A stretch of DNA of 64,000 bases from JARFQW01 sp963842955 (GCA_963842955.1 CAWJIJ010000009.1:310001-374000), one strand, 5' to 3'. Shown: positions 50,275-60,466, counted from the stretch's first letter. The notes: generated by a model from the sequence alone, not told the origin. A program made the numbers and translations.

Positions 50275-51495
50275 ATGAAGATACTGGTTTTTGCGCATCG
50301 ACTCGAAGTGGGTGGCACGCAGGTCAACGCGATTGACCTGGCCGCCGGCCTGCGGGACCTGCACGGCTACGAGGTGATCCTGTTTGCAACACCGGGACCG
50401 ATGGTTCGTCTCGCAGAGGAGAAGGGCCTGCGTTTTGTTCCGGCGCCTGATTCGTACCGGCACCCGTCCCCCGCACGGATGCGAGCCCTGAGAGACCTCG
50501 TCAGGCAGGAACGGCCCGATGTTGTTCATGTCTGGGACTGGTGGCAGTGCCTGGAGGCCTATTACGGTGTTCATTTGCCCATGCGAGTGCCTCTCGTCGC
50601 TACGGACATGATGATGGACCTCACTCGGGTACTGCCAAAGTCGCCACCAACGACTTTTGGGACACCGGAAATTGTGGACAAGGCCCGGCGCGCTGGTCGC
50701 CGCAGGGTTGAAGCGCTTTTGCCCCCTGTCGATGTTCACGCCAACTCGGGCGCCTCGGTAGATCCGGGCCCGTTTCGAGAACGCCTGGAGATACATGACG
50801 GCGATATTACGGTCGTCACTGTCTCCCGGCTGGCGACCTGGATGAAATCCGAAAGCCTGGTTCGAACGACGCATGCGATCCGGGAGCTGGGAGCCGACTT
50901 GCCGCTGCGATTCGTCATAGTTGGCGATGGCGCGGCTCGGGAGCAGCTGGAGGCTCTCGCCGGCGAGACTAACGATGCGCTTGGCCGAAAGGCAGTCATG
51001 CTGACGGGAGCGCTCCTGGATCCCCGACCAGCCTACGCCGCCAGCGACATAGTCGTCGGCATGGGAGGGTCGTCGCTTCGGGGGCTTTCCTTTGGCAAGC
51101 CGGTGGTTGTTGTCGGAGAAAAGGGTTTCGCCGCGCCGTTCAATCCGGAAACGGCTGATTCATTTCTTTATCGAGGAATGTATGGCATCGGAGAGGGGCA
51201 GCCGGGCAACGAAAACCTGGTCTCGGCACTTCGGTCATTCGCCGAAGATGAAGCCTACCGGCATTCCATCGGAGCGTTCTCCAGGCAGTTCGTTAAGGAT
51301 CATTTCAGTCTCGAGACCTTGTGCCGTCAGTTCGATGCGCTCTGCCGCGAGGCCATCAGCGATATACCTTCGCGGCGCGTCACCACCCTTGATGCTCTTC
51401 GCACTGCTGCCGTGTACTTGCGTGAGCGGCGTTTCCTGACGCCCTCGCGTGACAAGGTGCCAGTCGACCGGATAGTTGAAGAGGGCGCGCGGTGA
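50275..51495 (+). CDS. Glycosyltransferase family 4-like protein
   Basis: This GT-B glycosyltransferase of 406 residues has the N-terminal acceptor-side motif 'VFAHRLEVGGTQVNAIDLA' and a C-terminal donor domain with 'VVTVSRLATWMKSES', 'RFVIVGDGAAREQLEAL' and 'GLSFGKPVVVVGEKGF'. The typical EX7E motif is weak: the expected first Glu is not obvious around 'MGGSSLRGLSFGKPVVV', so donor preference cannot be judged. It is cytoplasmic or membrane-associated and would add one sugar of the repeat unit. ATG 50275 follows a Gly/Lys-coding stretch with GGTGGAAAAACGGC as a loose ribosome site. Confidence 0.82.
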   Translation: MKILVFAHRLEVGGTQVNAIDLAAGLRDLHGYEVILFATPGPMVRLAEEKGLRFVPAPDSYRHPSPARMRALRDLVRQERPDVVHVWDWWQCLEAYYGVHLPMRVPLVATDMMMDLTRVLPKSPPTTFGTPEIVDKARRAGRRRVEALLPPVDVHANSGASVDPGPFRERLEIHDGDITVVTVSRLATWMKSESLVRTTHAIRELGADLPLRFVIVGDGAAREQLEALAGETNDALGRKAVMLTGALLDPRPAYAASDIVVGMGGSSLRGLSFGKPVVVVGEKGFAAPFNPETADSFLYRGMYGIGEGQPGNENLVSALRSFAEDEAYRHSIGAFSRQFVKDHFSLETLCRQFDALCREAISDIPSRRVTTLDALRTAAVYLRERRFLTPSRDKVPVDRIVEEGAR

Positions 51496-51552
51496 AAGGT
51501 CAGCCCGGCTCATCATGCTGTGTCTCGTGGCGGCGTTGCCAGAGGTCTGTTC

Positions 51553-52564
51553 GTGCCTAGGCTGGTGTCCATACTGATTCCGGCCTTTCGCTCCGAACGC
51601 TGGATAGCGGGAGACCGTTCTCTCTGCCGTGAACCAAACCTGGCCTCACAAGGAAATCATCGTTGTCGACGATGGCTCTCCGGACAACACTTTTGAAGCA
51701 GCCACCAGCGTTGCAGACGCCAGCGTCAAGGTTGTTCGCCAGGAAAATACCGGCGCCTGCGGCGCCAGAAATCACGCCCTGCGACTGGCCCAGGGTGACT
51801 ATATCCAGTGGCTGGACGCTGACGATGTCCTGCACCCCGAAAAGATCGAGCGCCAGATGACCGGTGCGGAGGACGGGAGCACGTCGCGAACCCTCCTGAC
51901 CGGATCGTGGGGCAAATTCTTTTTCCGTACCGGCAAAGCCCGATTCGATCCGGACTCTCTCTGGCAGGATTTATCCGCTGAGGAATGGATCCGAACCCGT
52001 TTCAACGACAACGTATGGATGAACCCGGCCGTCTGGCTGGTCAGCCGCCGGCTCACCGAATCGGCTGGCCCCTGGGACGAGCGTCTCACCCGTTCCGGGG
52101 ATGACGACGGTGAGTACATCTGCCGGGTGGCGGCGCAGAGTGACCAGGTACGGTTCGTGCCGGACGCCAAGTGTTACTACCGGATCGGTACGGTCGGCAG
52201 CCTGAACTGGAATATGGAAACCAGTGACGAAGTCCTGGAGTCTCTACTTCTTTCACTCCAGGTAACCGTGCGTCATCTTCTCGACCTCCATGACTCTCCC
52301 GAGAACCGGGCGGCGGCCGTGCAACATCTGCAAACGTTTTCCGATTACTTCGCCGGCGGTGATTCATCTTATCTCGACCGGCTGGCGAATCTGGCGGCCG
52401 AACTCGGAGGCCGGCTAGAGCCCCCGCAGCTCGGCTGGAAGTATTACCCGCTCGAAAAGACGCTCGGTCCCAGGGCCGCGAGGAACGCCATGAGGAACTG
52501 GCGTGCCGCGAAGCTTCTCGCTCGGGGCAAACTGGACCTGGCTCTGCACCGCGCCGGGCTCTGA
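51553..52564 (+). CDS. Glycosyltransferase family 2 (one frameshift)
   Basis: The GTG at 51553 starts 'PRLVSILIPAFRSERWIA', a classical GT2 N-terminus. A +1 shift at the G-run 51609-51611 interrupts it; dropping one G gives 'AETVLSAVNQTWPHKEIIVV' and the donor-binding 'VDDGSPDNT'. The DxD-type 'WLDADDVL' follows, and 'PWDERLTRSGDDDGEYICR' supplies the usual acceptor/base region. Corrected length is about 337 residues. It acts on a nucleotide-sugar donor at the inner face of the membrane. As written, an initiation codon at 51629 would lack the first strand of the fold. Confidence 0.82.
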
Positions 52565-52575
52565 GACAAGAAATC

Positions 52576-53841
52576 ATGGTGGCTGCTGCAATAAACCCGG
52601 ATCTGCCGCCGATGGCCGGCGTTCCAGGGCTGTCCTCAGGGATGCTTGCCGGTGTTCTGGAGAGATTCGTCGGTTGGCTCGACGCCTACGGCGAGACCTC
52701 TTGGGATCACCAGAGCTACTTTGCGGGGCCGCTGGGCAGTCGGGCCAAGGCGCTCTATTACCGAAACAAGCTGCTCGGCATTCCGGCGGTTGCGCCGATG
52801 ATCTTCTCGGAGGCTTTCTTTCCGCCGGCCCGCCGCCTGTTCTGGAAGAAGCAGCGCTTCCCGATAGCGGATGCCCACTACGCCATGGGTTTCGCCATGC
52901 TGGCAAAGGTAACGGGTGAAGACCGTCACCTGGCCAGGGCAACGCACTTCCTGGAGGTTCTGGAGGCTACGCGGTCGCCGGGCTTTGCCCACCATGGCTG
53001 GGGGTACCCCTTTGACTGGGTCACGCGTAACGGCGTGATGGCGGCCGGCACGCCTCTCATTACCAGTACGCCCTATGCCTGGGAGGCGTTCGCGGCGGTT
53101 CACGATCTCGACGGCCACGAGCGGTGGCAATCGGTCCTGGCGTCCATCGCAGAGCATGCGTTCACTGACATTCCGGATAGGGAACTCGAGCCCGGCGTGA
53201 CGACCGCGGGCTATAACCCGGTCGACAATGTCGGCCTGGTGGTCAATGCGAGCGCTTACCGGGCATTCCTGCTAACGGCCGCATCGGTACGCTTCGACCG
53301 AGAGGATTACCGGGCCGCCGCCGAGGGCAATCTCCGTTTCGTTCTCGGCGCCCAGAATGCTGACGGTTCATGGCCCTATGCGGTGGATGGGGTTCGCGAT
53401 TTCGTCGATCATTTTCATACCTGTTTTGTCATGAAGGCGCTCGCGAAAATCGATGCGCTGGTGGACCACCCAGGCTGCAGGGAAGCCATCGAGCGGGGCG
53501 TGGCCTTCTACGTGGATCACCTGTTCGACGAGCAGGGCTGCCCGCGGCCTTTCGCCGTGGCCCCACGCCTGACGGTTTACCGGAACGAACTGTATGACTA
53601 TGCCGAGTGCATCAACTTGTGCACTCTGCTGGCCGGCCGGTTCGAGCGCCTCGATGCCCGCCTGGCGTCCACGCTCGCCGACTTGCTGGACCGCTGGATC
53701 AAGGAAGATGGCTCATTCCGGTCCAGGCGTCTCATCCTGGGCTGGGACAATGTCCCGATGCACCGATGGGCTCAATCCCAGATATTCCGCTCCCTGAGCC
53801 AGCTCGCGCTCGCGACGGAGGAGGCCAAGGCCCATGACTGA
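52576..53841 (+). CDS. Uncharacterised (alpha/alpha)-barrel-like protein
   Basis: I do not recognise a named family with certainty. The 421-residue protein has no signal peptide or membrane helix and is rich in paired amphipathic helices. Features such as 'ADAHYAMGFAMLAKVTGEDR', 'HHGWGYPFDW', 'TPYAWEAFAAVHDLDG', 'AQNADGSWPYAV' and 'NELYDYAECINLCTLLAG' are typical of six-hairpin barrels, as found in epimerases, heparinase-like and terpene-cyclase-like enzymes. The 'Q..DGSWPY' segment resembles a single QW motif. It lies between a GT2 gene and the amidotransferase gene, and would presumably act on a saccharide or lipid-linked intermediate in the cytoplasm. The start follows only a weak AAGAA site. 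Confidence 0.6.
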   Translation: MVAAAINPDLPPMAGVPGLSSGMLAGVLERFVGWLDAYGETSWDHQSYFAGPLGSRAKALYYRNKLLGIPAVAPMIFSEAFFPPARRLFWKKQRFPIADAHYAMGFAMLAKVTGEDRHLARATHFLEVLEATRSPGFAHHGWGYPFDWVTRNGVMAAGTPLITSTPYAWEAFAAVHDLDGHERWQSVLASIAEHAFTDIPDRELEPGVTTAGYNPVDNVGLVVNASAYRAFLLTAASVRFDREDYRAAAEGNLRFVLGAQNADGSWPYAVDGVRDFVDHFHTCFVMKALAKIDALVDHPGCREAIERGVAFYVDHLFDEQGCPRPFAVAPRLTVYRNELYDYAECINLCTLLAGRFERLDARLASTLADLLDRWIKEDGSFRSRRLILGWDNVPMHRWAQSQIFRSLSQLALATEEAKAHD

Positions 53842-53891
53842 CACCTTGCCGCCTGTGTCGATGTCCGCCTTTCTCCGGAGGACCCGCTGAG

Positions 53892-55787
53892 ATGTGCGGT
53901 ATCTGCGGCCAGTACAACTTTGCCGATCACCGACCGGTGGAACCGCGGCGTGTGTCCGCGATGGCTGATGCCATTGTCCATCGCGGTCCGGATGACGAAG
54001 GGCTCCTATTTCTCCGATGGACTGGGGCTGGGTTTTCGCCGGCTCTCCATCATCGACCTCGAAGGCGGGCACCAGCCCATGTCCGACGCCGAAGAGACGG
54101 TGTGGGTGGCCTTCAACGGCGAGATCTACAATTTCCCGGAGCTGAAAGACGAGCTCGAAGGACTGGGTCACATCTTCCGGACCCGATCCGACACCGAGGT
54201 CATCATCCACGGTTACAAGCAGTGGGGCAGCGAGGTGCTGAACCGCCTGAACGGCATGTTCGGGTTGGCCATCTGGGACGAACGGCGCAAGCGCCTGACG
54301 CTGGCGCGGGACTCGGCCGGCATCAAGCTGGTGTACTACCGGGTCAAGGACGGCACGCTGCTGTTCGGTTCCGAATTGCGCTCGGTGCTCGCTGGGCTGG
54401 AGCGCCGGCCGGATTTGGACACGACGGCGTTGAACCTCTTTCTGCGTTATCGATACACGCCGTCCCCGCTCACACTGTACGAGGGCATCCACAAGCTGGC
54501 CCCGGGCACCATGGCCGTGTTCGAGGACGGGGACTGGCGAGTGGAGCGCTGGTACCGGGCGCCGGCAGTATCCCAGTCGCCGCCGCCATCGGACGCAGAA
54601 GCCACCGAGGAATTGCTGGAGATCTACAAGCGGGCGATGAAACGTCACTTGCTCAGCGACGTTCCCGTGGGACTGCTCTTGAGCGGGGGTATGGATTCAG
54701 GCCTGCTGCTCGCGCTGATGAGTTTGTATGGCAAGGACTGGCCGACCTTCACCATGGGCTACGGCAAGGACGCCTACAAGGACGATGAACTCAAGGATGC
54801 GGCCGAGACGGCGGCCATATTCTCCGCAAAGAACGCCCCGGTGCATTTGACCCGGGAGCTCTACGAGGAGGTCTTGCCGAACATTGTTTCGATCCTCGAA
54901 GAGCCCATCGCGTCGTCGTCGATCGTACCTATGTATTTCGTCTGTCAGCGCGCCCGCGAGGACGTCAAGGTGGCGCTGGTCGGGCAGGGGCCCGATGAGC
55001 TGTTCGGGGGTTACAAGCGTCACCTCGGCGTTCAGTACGGCGGCGTCTGGAGAAACATGCCCGGCTGGCTGCGTGGCGGGATCGAGTCCGGCATCGGCCG
55101 TCTGCCCAGGAACGAGACCCTCAAGCGCGGCATCTACTCACTGAACATCGACGAGCGCATGCGCCGTTATCAGAACGTGTTTTCGATCCTTCCCGGCGAC
55201 GCCATCGACGGGCTGTTCCGCCCCGGGGTGTTGCCAGCCGGAGCCGGCGACCGGATCTGCGACTTCTGGTCCGATCTGGAGACGGATATGGAGGGCACCG
55301 ACGAACTGGGCGCCTTCCAGGTGCTGGAGATTCGGTCTTCATTGCCGGATGAACTGTTGATGTACGCGGACAAGCTGTCCATGACCCACAGCCTCGAGGT
55401 TCGGGTGCCTTACCTGGACAAGGAAATCATCGAATACGCGCATCGATTACCGGCGGCTTTCAAGGTCCGCCGGGGACAGCGCAAATGGCTGCATCGCCGC
55501 GTGTGCGAAAAGTTTCTGCCCGCGGAAATCCTCAAGCGGAAGAAGCGCGGCTTCGCTGTCGATGTCGTGGACAACTGGTTCAACGAATCCCTGGGCGGGA
55601 AGATGACCGATTACCTGAGGGATCCATCATCACGCATGTATGAGTTTCTTGAGCCGGGACCGGCGCGGCGCTGCTGGAGGAGCACCAGAGCGGCCGCCAT
55701 GACAACCACAAGATTCTTTTCAGCCTGATCGTGCTGGAGGAATGGCTCAGGGCCGATCTCGGAGGGCGCCATGTGCAAGCGGCCTGA
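53892..55787 (+). CDS. XrtA-associated asparagine-synthetase-type amidotransferase (two frameshifts)
   Basis: The N-terminus 'MCGICGQYNF' carries the catalytic Cys2 of class II glutamine amidotransferases. 'IVHRGPDDEG', 'VAFNGEIYNFPEL' and 'RSDTEVIIHGYKQWG' complete the glutaminase domain. The synthetase domain has the ATP-binding 'LLLSGGMDSGLLLALM' and 'GQGPDELFGGYKRH'. A +1 shift at 54005-54006 and a -1 shift near 55662 interrupt it; corrected, the C-terminus continues as 'LLEEHQSGRHDNHKILFSL' to a TGA ending at 55787. The total is about 630 residues, the usual size of the exosortase-locus amidotransferase family. It probably amidates a uronic acid or peptide-like group of the exopolysaccharide; related genes in floc-forming bacteria are needed for matrix formation. 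Confidence 0.87.
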
Positions 55788-55847
55788 CACCATGGCGGGG
55801 AGCAGGGCGTCCCGAATCAGCACCGGTTGGCCGGCGGGAAGCATCTG

Positions 55848-56758
55848 ATGGCGCTGGATTACGTGCTGATAACGCCCGCCCGCAACGAGGCGGACTACAT
55901 CGAGAAGACCCTGCAGTCTGTCGTGGCCCAGACGCACCTGCCGAAACGCTGGGTGATCGTCAGCGACGGGTCCACCGATGCCACGGACGATCTCGTGCAG
56001 AAATACCAGGAGGGGCGGGAGTGGCTCGAGCTGCTTCGGCTGCCCGAGCGCCAGGAGCGGCACTTCGCCGCCAAGGTCCGGGCCTTCGAGGCGGGCTACG
56101 AGCGCGTCAAGGACCTGGACTTCGAAGTCATCGGCAACCTGGACGGCGATGTCTCATTCGATCCGAAGACTATCTCGAATACCTGGTCGGACAGTTCGCC
56201 CTCGACGAGACGCTTGGCGTTGCCGGTACCCACTACATCGAAGGCGATTTTCATTCATTTGAGGACAGCTATATCAACGTCCATCACGTCAACGGTCAGT
56301 GCCAGCTGTTCCGGCGGGCCTGCTACGAAGACATCGGCGGCTATGTTCCGATTCCCGGCGGCGGCATCGACTGGGTCGCGGTTACGACGGCCCGCATGAA
56401 GGGCTGGTTGACCTACTCGTTCGGCGAGAAATTGTTCCATCACCACAAGCCGATGGGGCAGGCGAGCACCGGTGTCCTTGGCGCCCGTTTTCACTATGGC
56501 AAGAAGGACTACTTCCTCGGCGGGCATCCGCTCTGGCAGCTGGCCAGGAGCACTTTCCAGATGGCGAAGCCGCCCTACGTGGTCGGGGGGCTGGCGCTCT
56601 TTGCCGGCTACTTCTGGTCCTGGATCAAGCGGGAGCCTCGGCCGGTTTCCGAGGAGCTAATCCGGTTTCATCAGGGAGAGCAGCTGGCGCGTCTCAACTC
56701 GCTCCTGAAACGATCGGATTCGACACGCAGCACCGGCGACGAGGCCAAGAGCACATGA
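55848..56758 (+). CDS. Glycosyltransferase family 2 (one frameshift)
   Basis: The product starts 'MALDYVLITPARNEADYIE' and has 'WVIVSDGSTDATDD' and the DxD motif in 'IGNLDGDVSFDP'. A missing G around 56168 (-1) breaks the frame; adding it gives 'DPKDYLEYLVGQFALDE' and the downstream 'CQLFRRACYEDIGGY' and 'GGIDWVAVTTARMKGW'. Corrected length is about 303 residues. The C-terminal 'GGLALFAGYFWSWIKRE' is hydrophobic and may be a membrane anchor, as in several exopolysaccharide GT2 enzymes. Its stop overlaps the start of the next gene (ATGA). Confidence 0.82.
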
Positions 56759-57675
56759 CCGCCCAGGTATTCATGAAGCCAACCTTGATAAAGGGTCAGC
56801 CCGCGGAGATCCGGTGTGTCGAGCTGGGAGGCCAGGTATTCTCGATCAGCGGCGGTCCTGTTCGGGTTCTGGGGCTGGAGGACGACTGGTTCGAGGATCT
56901 CGACGATCCTCATGCTGTGTTAGAGAGAGTCAGATCGGAACCGTCCGTCAAAGCGGATCTCTTTACGTTCTGGCAGCGCCCGCCTGATTACGCACCCCGA
57001 TATGAATGGGACTTTGAGATGGTGGATCTTGCCGTCCTGCCTGTTTCTTCATATGAGCACTGGTTCACCAAGCAGATAAAGTCCCGGGTCAGAAACCAGA
57101 TCCGAAAGGCCCACAAGGCCGGAATCGAAGTCCGGGAGGTTCCCTACGACGACGAGTTTGTTCGTGGAATGACGGCGATTTTCAATGAATCGCCAGTCCG
57201 TCAGGGTCGACCGTTCTGGCACTACGGGAAGGACATTGAAACCGTCAAGACACAGTTCTCCCGATACGTCCAACGGGAAGTCATGCTGGCTGCCTATTTC
57301 GAAGGCAGGATCATCGGGCTGGTCATGCTGGGGGATGCCGGGCGATTTGCGCTTACCGGACAGATCATCTCCAGCCTCGAGCATCGCGACAAGGCCATCA
57401 ACAATGCTCTTATCGCGAAATGTGTCGAAGTCTGTGAGGAGAGGGGCTGGGAGTATCTTGTTTACCTGTTCTGGAGTGACGATTCGCTTGCGGAGTTCAA
57501 GCGGCGCTCTGGCTTCGATAGGGTATCTGTCCCCAGGTACTACATTCCGCTAACCGCGAAGGGACGACTGGCCATGCGGTTTGGCCTTCACAAGGGGTGG
57601 CGGGCGGCGATTCCCTCCGACCTGAAAGCCAGGGCCAAGGCCTGGAGGACCCAGTGGTACCAACGAGGCTCCTGA
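56755..57675 (+). CDS. GNAT/FemAB-like acyltransferase
   Basis: The ATG overlaps the previous stop. The 306-residue product has a GNAT/FemAB-type fold: 'QIKSRVRNQIRKAHKAGIEV', 'GMTAIFNESPVRQGRPFWHY' and 'AYFEGRIIGLVMLGD', then 'HRDKAINNALIAKCVEVCEE' as the acyl-donor-binding helix region. Exosortase gene clusters commonly contain a FemAB-related protein, and this could be the equivalent; it is somewhat shorter than those I recall. It would acylate or aminoacylate a saccharide precursor. No frameshift is seen. Function beyond the fold is not proven. Confidence 0.72.
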   Translation: MTAQVFMKPTLIKGQPAEIRCVELGGQVFSISGGPVRVLGLEDDWFEDLDDPHAVLERVRSEPSVKADLFTFWQRPPDYAPRYEWDFEMVDLAVLPVSSYEHWFTKQIKSRVRNQIRKAHKAGIEVREVPYDDEFVRGMTAIFNESPVRQGRPFWHYGKDIETVKTQFSRYVQREVMLAAYFEGRIIGLVMLGDAGRFALTGQIISSLEHRDKAINNALIAKCVEVCEERGWEYLVYLFWSDDSLAEFKRRSGFDRVSVPRYYIPLTAKGRLAMRFGLHKGWRAAIPSDLKARAKAWRTQWYQRGS

Positions 57676-57746
57676 GTTTGGGGCGCATGCCGGCCCGGAC
57701 TGGCCGAAGAGTCGTCCAGCCTCGCCAGTCCTGGTGCATCTGATCG

Positions 57747-59585
57747 ATGCCGGGCATAGCAGGTGTCGTCGGCTTCAGGGACGAAAAGACGGCCAGGCAA
57801 CAGGTGGTCGCCATGATCGCGGCCATGACTCACGACCCTTCCTACGAGCAGGGAATGATCCTCGATGCCGATCAGGCTGTGTGTGCCGGCTGGACGGCCC
57901 ACCCGAATACGTACGCATCAACTCAGTCAGGGCAGCGCAAAGGCTTGGGTATCAGTGCCGCCTTTTGCGGTGAAGTCTATGATGTGAACGGCATACCCGC
58001 TGCTGGTGAACCGCCAGTCTGCGACCTGGTTCCGGAAGGAGAGCGGTTCGGCCCGGATCACGTACGTCGGTTGAACGGCCTCTTCAGCGGATTCGTCTTG
58101 GACTCTGTCTCCGGCAATGCCTTTTTGTTCTGCGACCGTTTTCCTATGGAGCGCCTCTACGTCTACGAGGAAGATGGAAAGGTATTTTTTGCCAGTGAAA
58201 TCAAAGCACTATTATATATTCTCCCTAAATTAAGAGAGCTCGATGAAGCGGGCGTGGCTCAGTTCCTCGCTTTTGGCTGCACGTTCGGAGAGCAAACTCT
58301 TTTCAAGTCTGTCAGACGGTTGCCCGGCGCGTCGATCTGGCATTTCCGGAACGGCCGGACCGTGTCCCGCTCGGTGTACTTTGAGCCGGCTGAATGGCGT
58401 GACCAGCCTCTGCTGAGTGAGCCCGCCTTCGAGGAGGAATTTGTTTCACTGTTCCGGAAAATCGTGCCCCGGTACGTGACCGGAGCACGGAAACTCGGCG
58501 TATCGATAACGGGGGGTCTCGACACGCGAATGATCATGGCGTGTATGCCTCCGCTGGATCCGTCCCCGCCGTGCTACACATATGCAGGCCTGACTGGCGA
58601 AACGCTGGATGTCCGCCTTGGCCGCAGGGTGGCAACGGTGTGTGGCCTTGAACACACGGCTATTCCGATTGGCTCGGATTTCCTTACCGACTATCAGGGC
58701 TACCTTGATCGGACAGTTTACGTAACGGATGGATCCGCCGGGCCTCTGGGCACCCATGAGATCTACTATTCGACACTCGCGCGGCAGCACTCACTGGTCC
58801 GTCTGACAGGGAACTACGGCAGTGAGATTCTGCGAAGCATGTCGACCCTAAAGCCAGCCCGGCGTCCGCCTGGCTTCCTGTCGGTCGCAGACGAAGACCT
58901 TCTGGCCGCTGCCCGCATTTCGGAAACGGGCGAGGAGTCGGTCACTCAAAGCGCGTTCCGCGAAATACCCTGGCATCTTTTCGGGACACTCAGTGCATGC
59001 CGGTCTCTCCAGGTATTCCGGACGCCATACTTGGACAACGAGCTGGTCAGACTTGCCTGTCGGGCACCTGAGTCAGCCAGAAACAGTCCGAATGCCGCGC
59101 TTAAGCTGATCCAGGCCTGCGATCCCCGGCTTGCCAGAATTCCCACGGATCGCTGGCTGAAAGCCGGGGACGGGAAGGCCATGGGTTTGCTGAAGCGCGC
59201 CGGGACCGCTCTGAGCTTCAAGCTTGACTACCTGGACAAGGAAGGCCTGCCTGGGAAACTGCGCGCGATGGATCCGGTCCTCGACGCCATGGCAAGGCTT
59301 GGTCTGCTTGGCCGGCACAAGTTCTTGCCGTACCGGCGATGGTTTCGGAAAGAACTCAGGCTTGTTTTGCGCCAGGGAATCGAGCGGGCGAGAGATGACA
59401 ATCTTCCGTGGATCGATGCGGCGAACCTTGATGTGGTTGATTCGGAGCATTCCACAGGTCGGGTCAATCATCTATCGCAAATCAACGCGATACTGAGTCT
59501 CGAGGCTGTGAACCGGCTCCTTGTCAGGGGCGAGGGATTCGGCACGATTAGCAAGGCAGAAACACACGGACCAGACGGGCCATGA
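57747..59585 (+). CDS. Asparagine-synthetase-like protein lacking the glutaminase cysteine
   Basis: This 612-residue homologue of asparagine synthetase B has the ATP-binding motif as 'GVSITGGLDTRMIMA' (SxTGGLDTR instead of SGGxDS). Its N-terminal domain begins 'MPGIAGVVGF', with Pro in place of the catalytic Cys2. It therefore cannot hydrolyse glutamine by the usual mechanism and may use free ammonia, another amine, or only adenylate a carboxylate. 'LNGLFSGFVLDSVSGNAFLF' and 'FASEIKALL' keep the shape of the N-terminal domain. It is the second asparagine-synthetase-type gene of the locus and is followed by an overlapping GT9 gene, suggesting modification of the polysaccharide. The 5' boundary is ATG 57747; no good ribosome site is visible. 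Confidence 0.83.
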   Translation: MPGIAGVVGFRDEKTARQQVVAMIAAMTHDPSYEQGMILDADQAVCAGWTAHPNTYASTQSGQRKGLGISAAFCGEVYDVNGIPAAGEPPVCDLVPEGERFGPDHVRRLNGLFSGFVLDSVSGNAFLFCDRFPMERLYVYEEDGKVFFASEIKALLYILPKLRELDEAGVAQFLAFGCTFGEQTLFKSVRRLPGASIWHFRNGRTVSRSVYFEPAEWRDQPLLSEPAFEEEFVSLFRKIVPRYVTGARKLGVSITGGLDTRMIMACMPPLDPSPPCYTYAGLTGETLDVRLGRRVATVCGLEHTAIPIGSDFLTDYQGYLDRTVYVTDGSAGPLGTHEIYYSTLARQHSLVRLTGNYGSEILRSMSTLKPARRPPGFLSVADEDLLAAARISETGEESVTQSAFREIPWHLFGTLSACRSLQVFRTPYLDNELVRLACRAPESARNSPNAALKLIQACDPRLARIPTDRWLKAGDGKAMGLLKRAGTALSFKLDYLDKEGLPGKLRAMDPVLDAMARLGLLGRHKFLPYRRWFRKELRLVLRQGIERARDDNLPWIDAANLDVVDSEHSTGRVNHLSQINAILSLEAVNRLLVRGEGFGTISKAETHGPDGP

Positions 59586-60466
59586 ATACGCTGATTCTTA
59601 AACTTAATGCCACGGGCGATGTCGTCCGGACCACGCCTCTGCTCGGAAGGCTCGAGGGTGATGTCACCTGGATCACAGCCGACAGCAATCTCTCGCTGCT
59701 TTTCGGCATATCGGAGGGGTTGCGGGTATTGGGCTGGTCTGAGCGAGAAGCCGCCCTCGACCGGCGCTACGATCTGGTTATCAACCTGGAGGATGAAGGG
59801 GAGGTGGCCGACTTTCTGTCCCAGGCCACCTTCGACCAGGTGTTCGGGGCCTACCGAGACGATAGGGGCCAAGTCGTCTACACGAGCAATGCGGCGTCTT
59901 GGTTCGATCTCAGCCTGATCAGCGCTTATGGACGGGAAAAGGCCGACGAGCTGAAGTTCAGGAACCGCCGCAGCTACCAGGACCATTTGTTTGGTGGGAT
60001 GGGATTCGAGTTCAAGGACGACCCCTACCTGTTGCCGCCTCCTACGGCGACTGATCTCGAAGGCGACGTCGCCGTCGCCCCGGTAGCGGGCCCGGTATGG
60101 CCCATGAAGAATTGGGCTTTCTACGATGAACTGATAGATGAACTGAGAGGGCGCGGGCTCACGGTGAATGTGCTGCCCCATCGGCCCACGCTTCTGGAAC
60201 ACCTGGCCGATGTGGCGAATCATCGATGCCTGGTGAGCGGGGACAGCTTGCCGATGCATTTTGCGCTGGGCACCGGAACCCGTTGTGTCACTATTTTTAA
60301 CTGCACCAGCCCCTGGGAGATTCATGACTATGGGCTTCAGCAAAAGCTCGTTTCGCCGCTGCTAGGTGAGTTCTTCTACAAGAGAGGGAAGGATGAGCGG
60401 GCGACTCGGGCTATCCACCTCGATTCTGTTCTCGAATCGACCATGGCCTGCCTCCGCGAAGCGTGA
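59582..60466 (+). CDS. Glycosyltransferase family 9 (heptosyltransferase-like)
   Basis: The start overlaps the previous stop (ATGA). The 294-residue product begins 'MNTLILKLNATGDVVRTTPL', the characteristic GT9 N-terminus, and keeps 'YDLVINLEDEGEVADF' in the first domain. The second domain has 'CLVSGDSLPMHFALGTGTRC', matching the D-x-x-x-x-H-x-A donor motif of ADP-heptose transferases. It is shorter than LPS heptosyltransferases (about 340). It probably adds a heptose-like sugar to the polymer or its anchor. Confidence 0.85.
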   Translation: MNTLILKLNATGDVVRTTPLLGRLEGDVTWITADSNLSLLFGISEGLRVLGWSEREAALDRRYDLVINLEDEGEVADFLSQATFDQVFGAYRDDRGQVVYTSNAASWFDLSLISAYGREKADELKFRNRRSYQDHLFGGMGFEFKDDPYLLPPPTATDLEGDVAVAPVAGPVWPMKNWAFYDELIDELRGRGLTVNVLPHRPTLLEHLADVANHRCLVSGDSLPMHFALGTGTRCVTIFNCTSPWEIHDYGLQQKLVSPLLGEFFYKRGKDERATRAIHLDSVLESTMACLREA

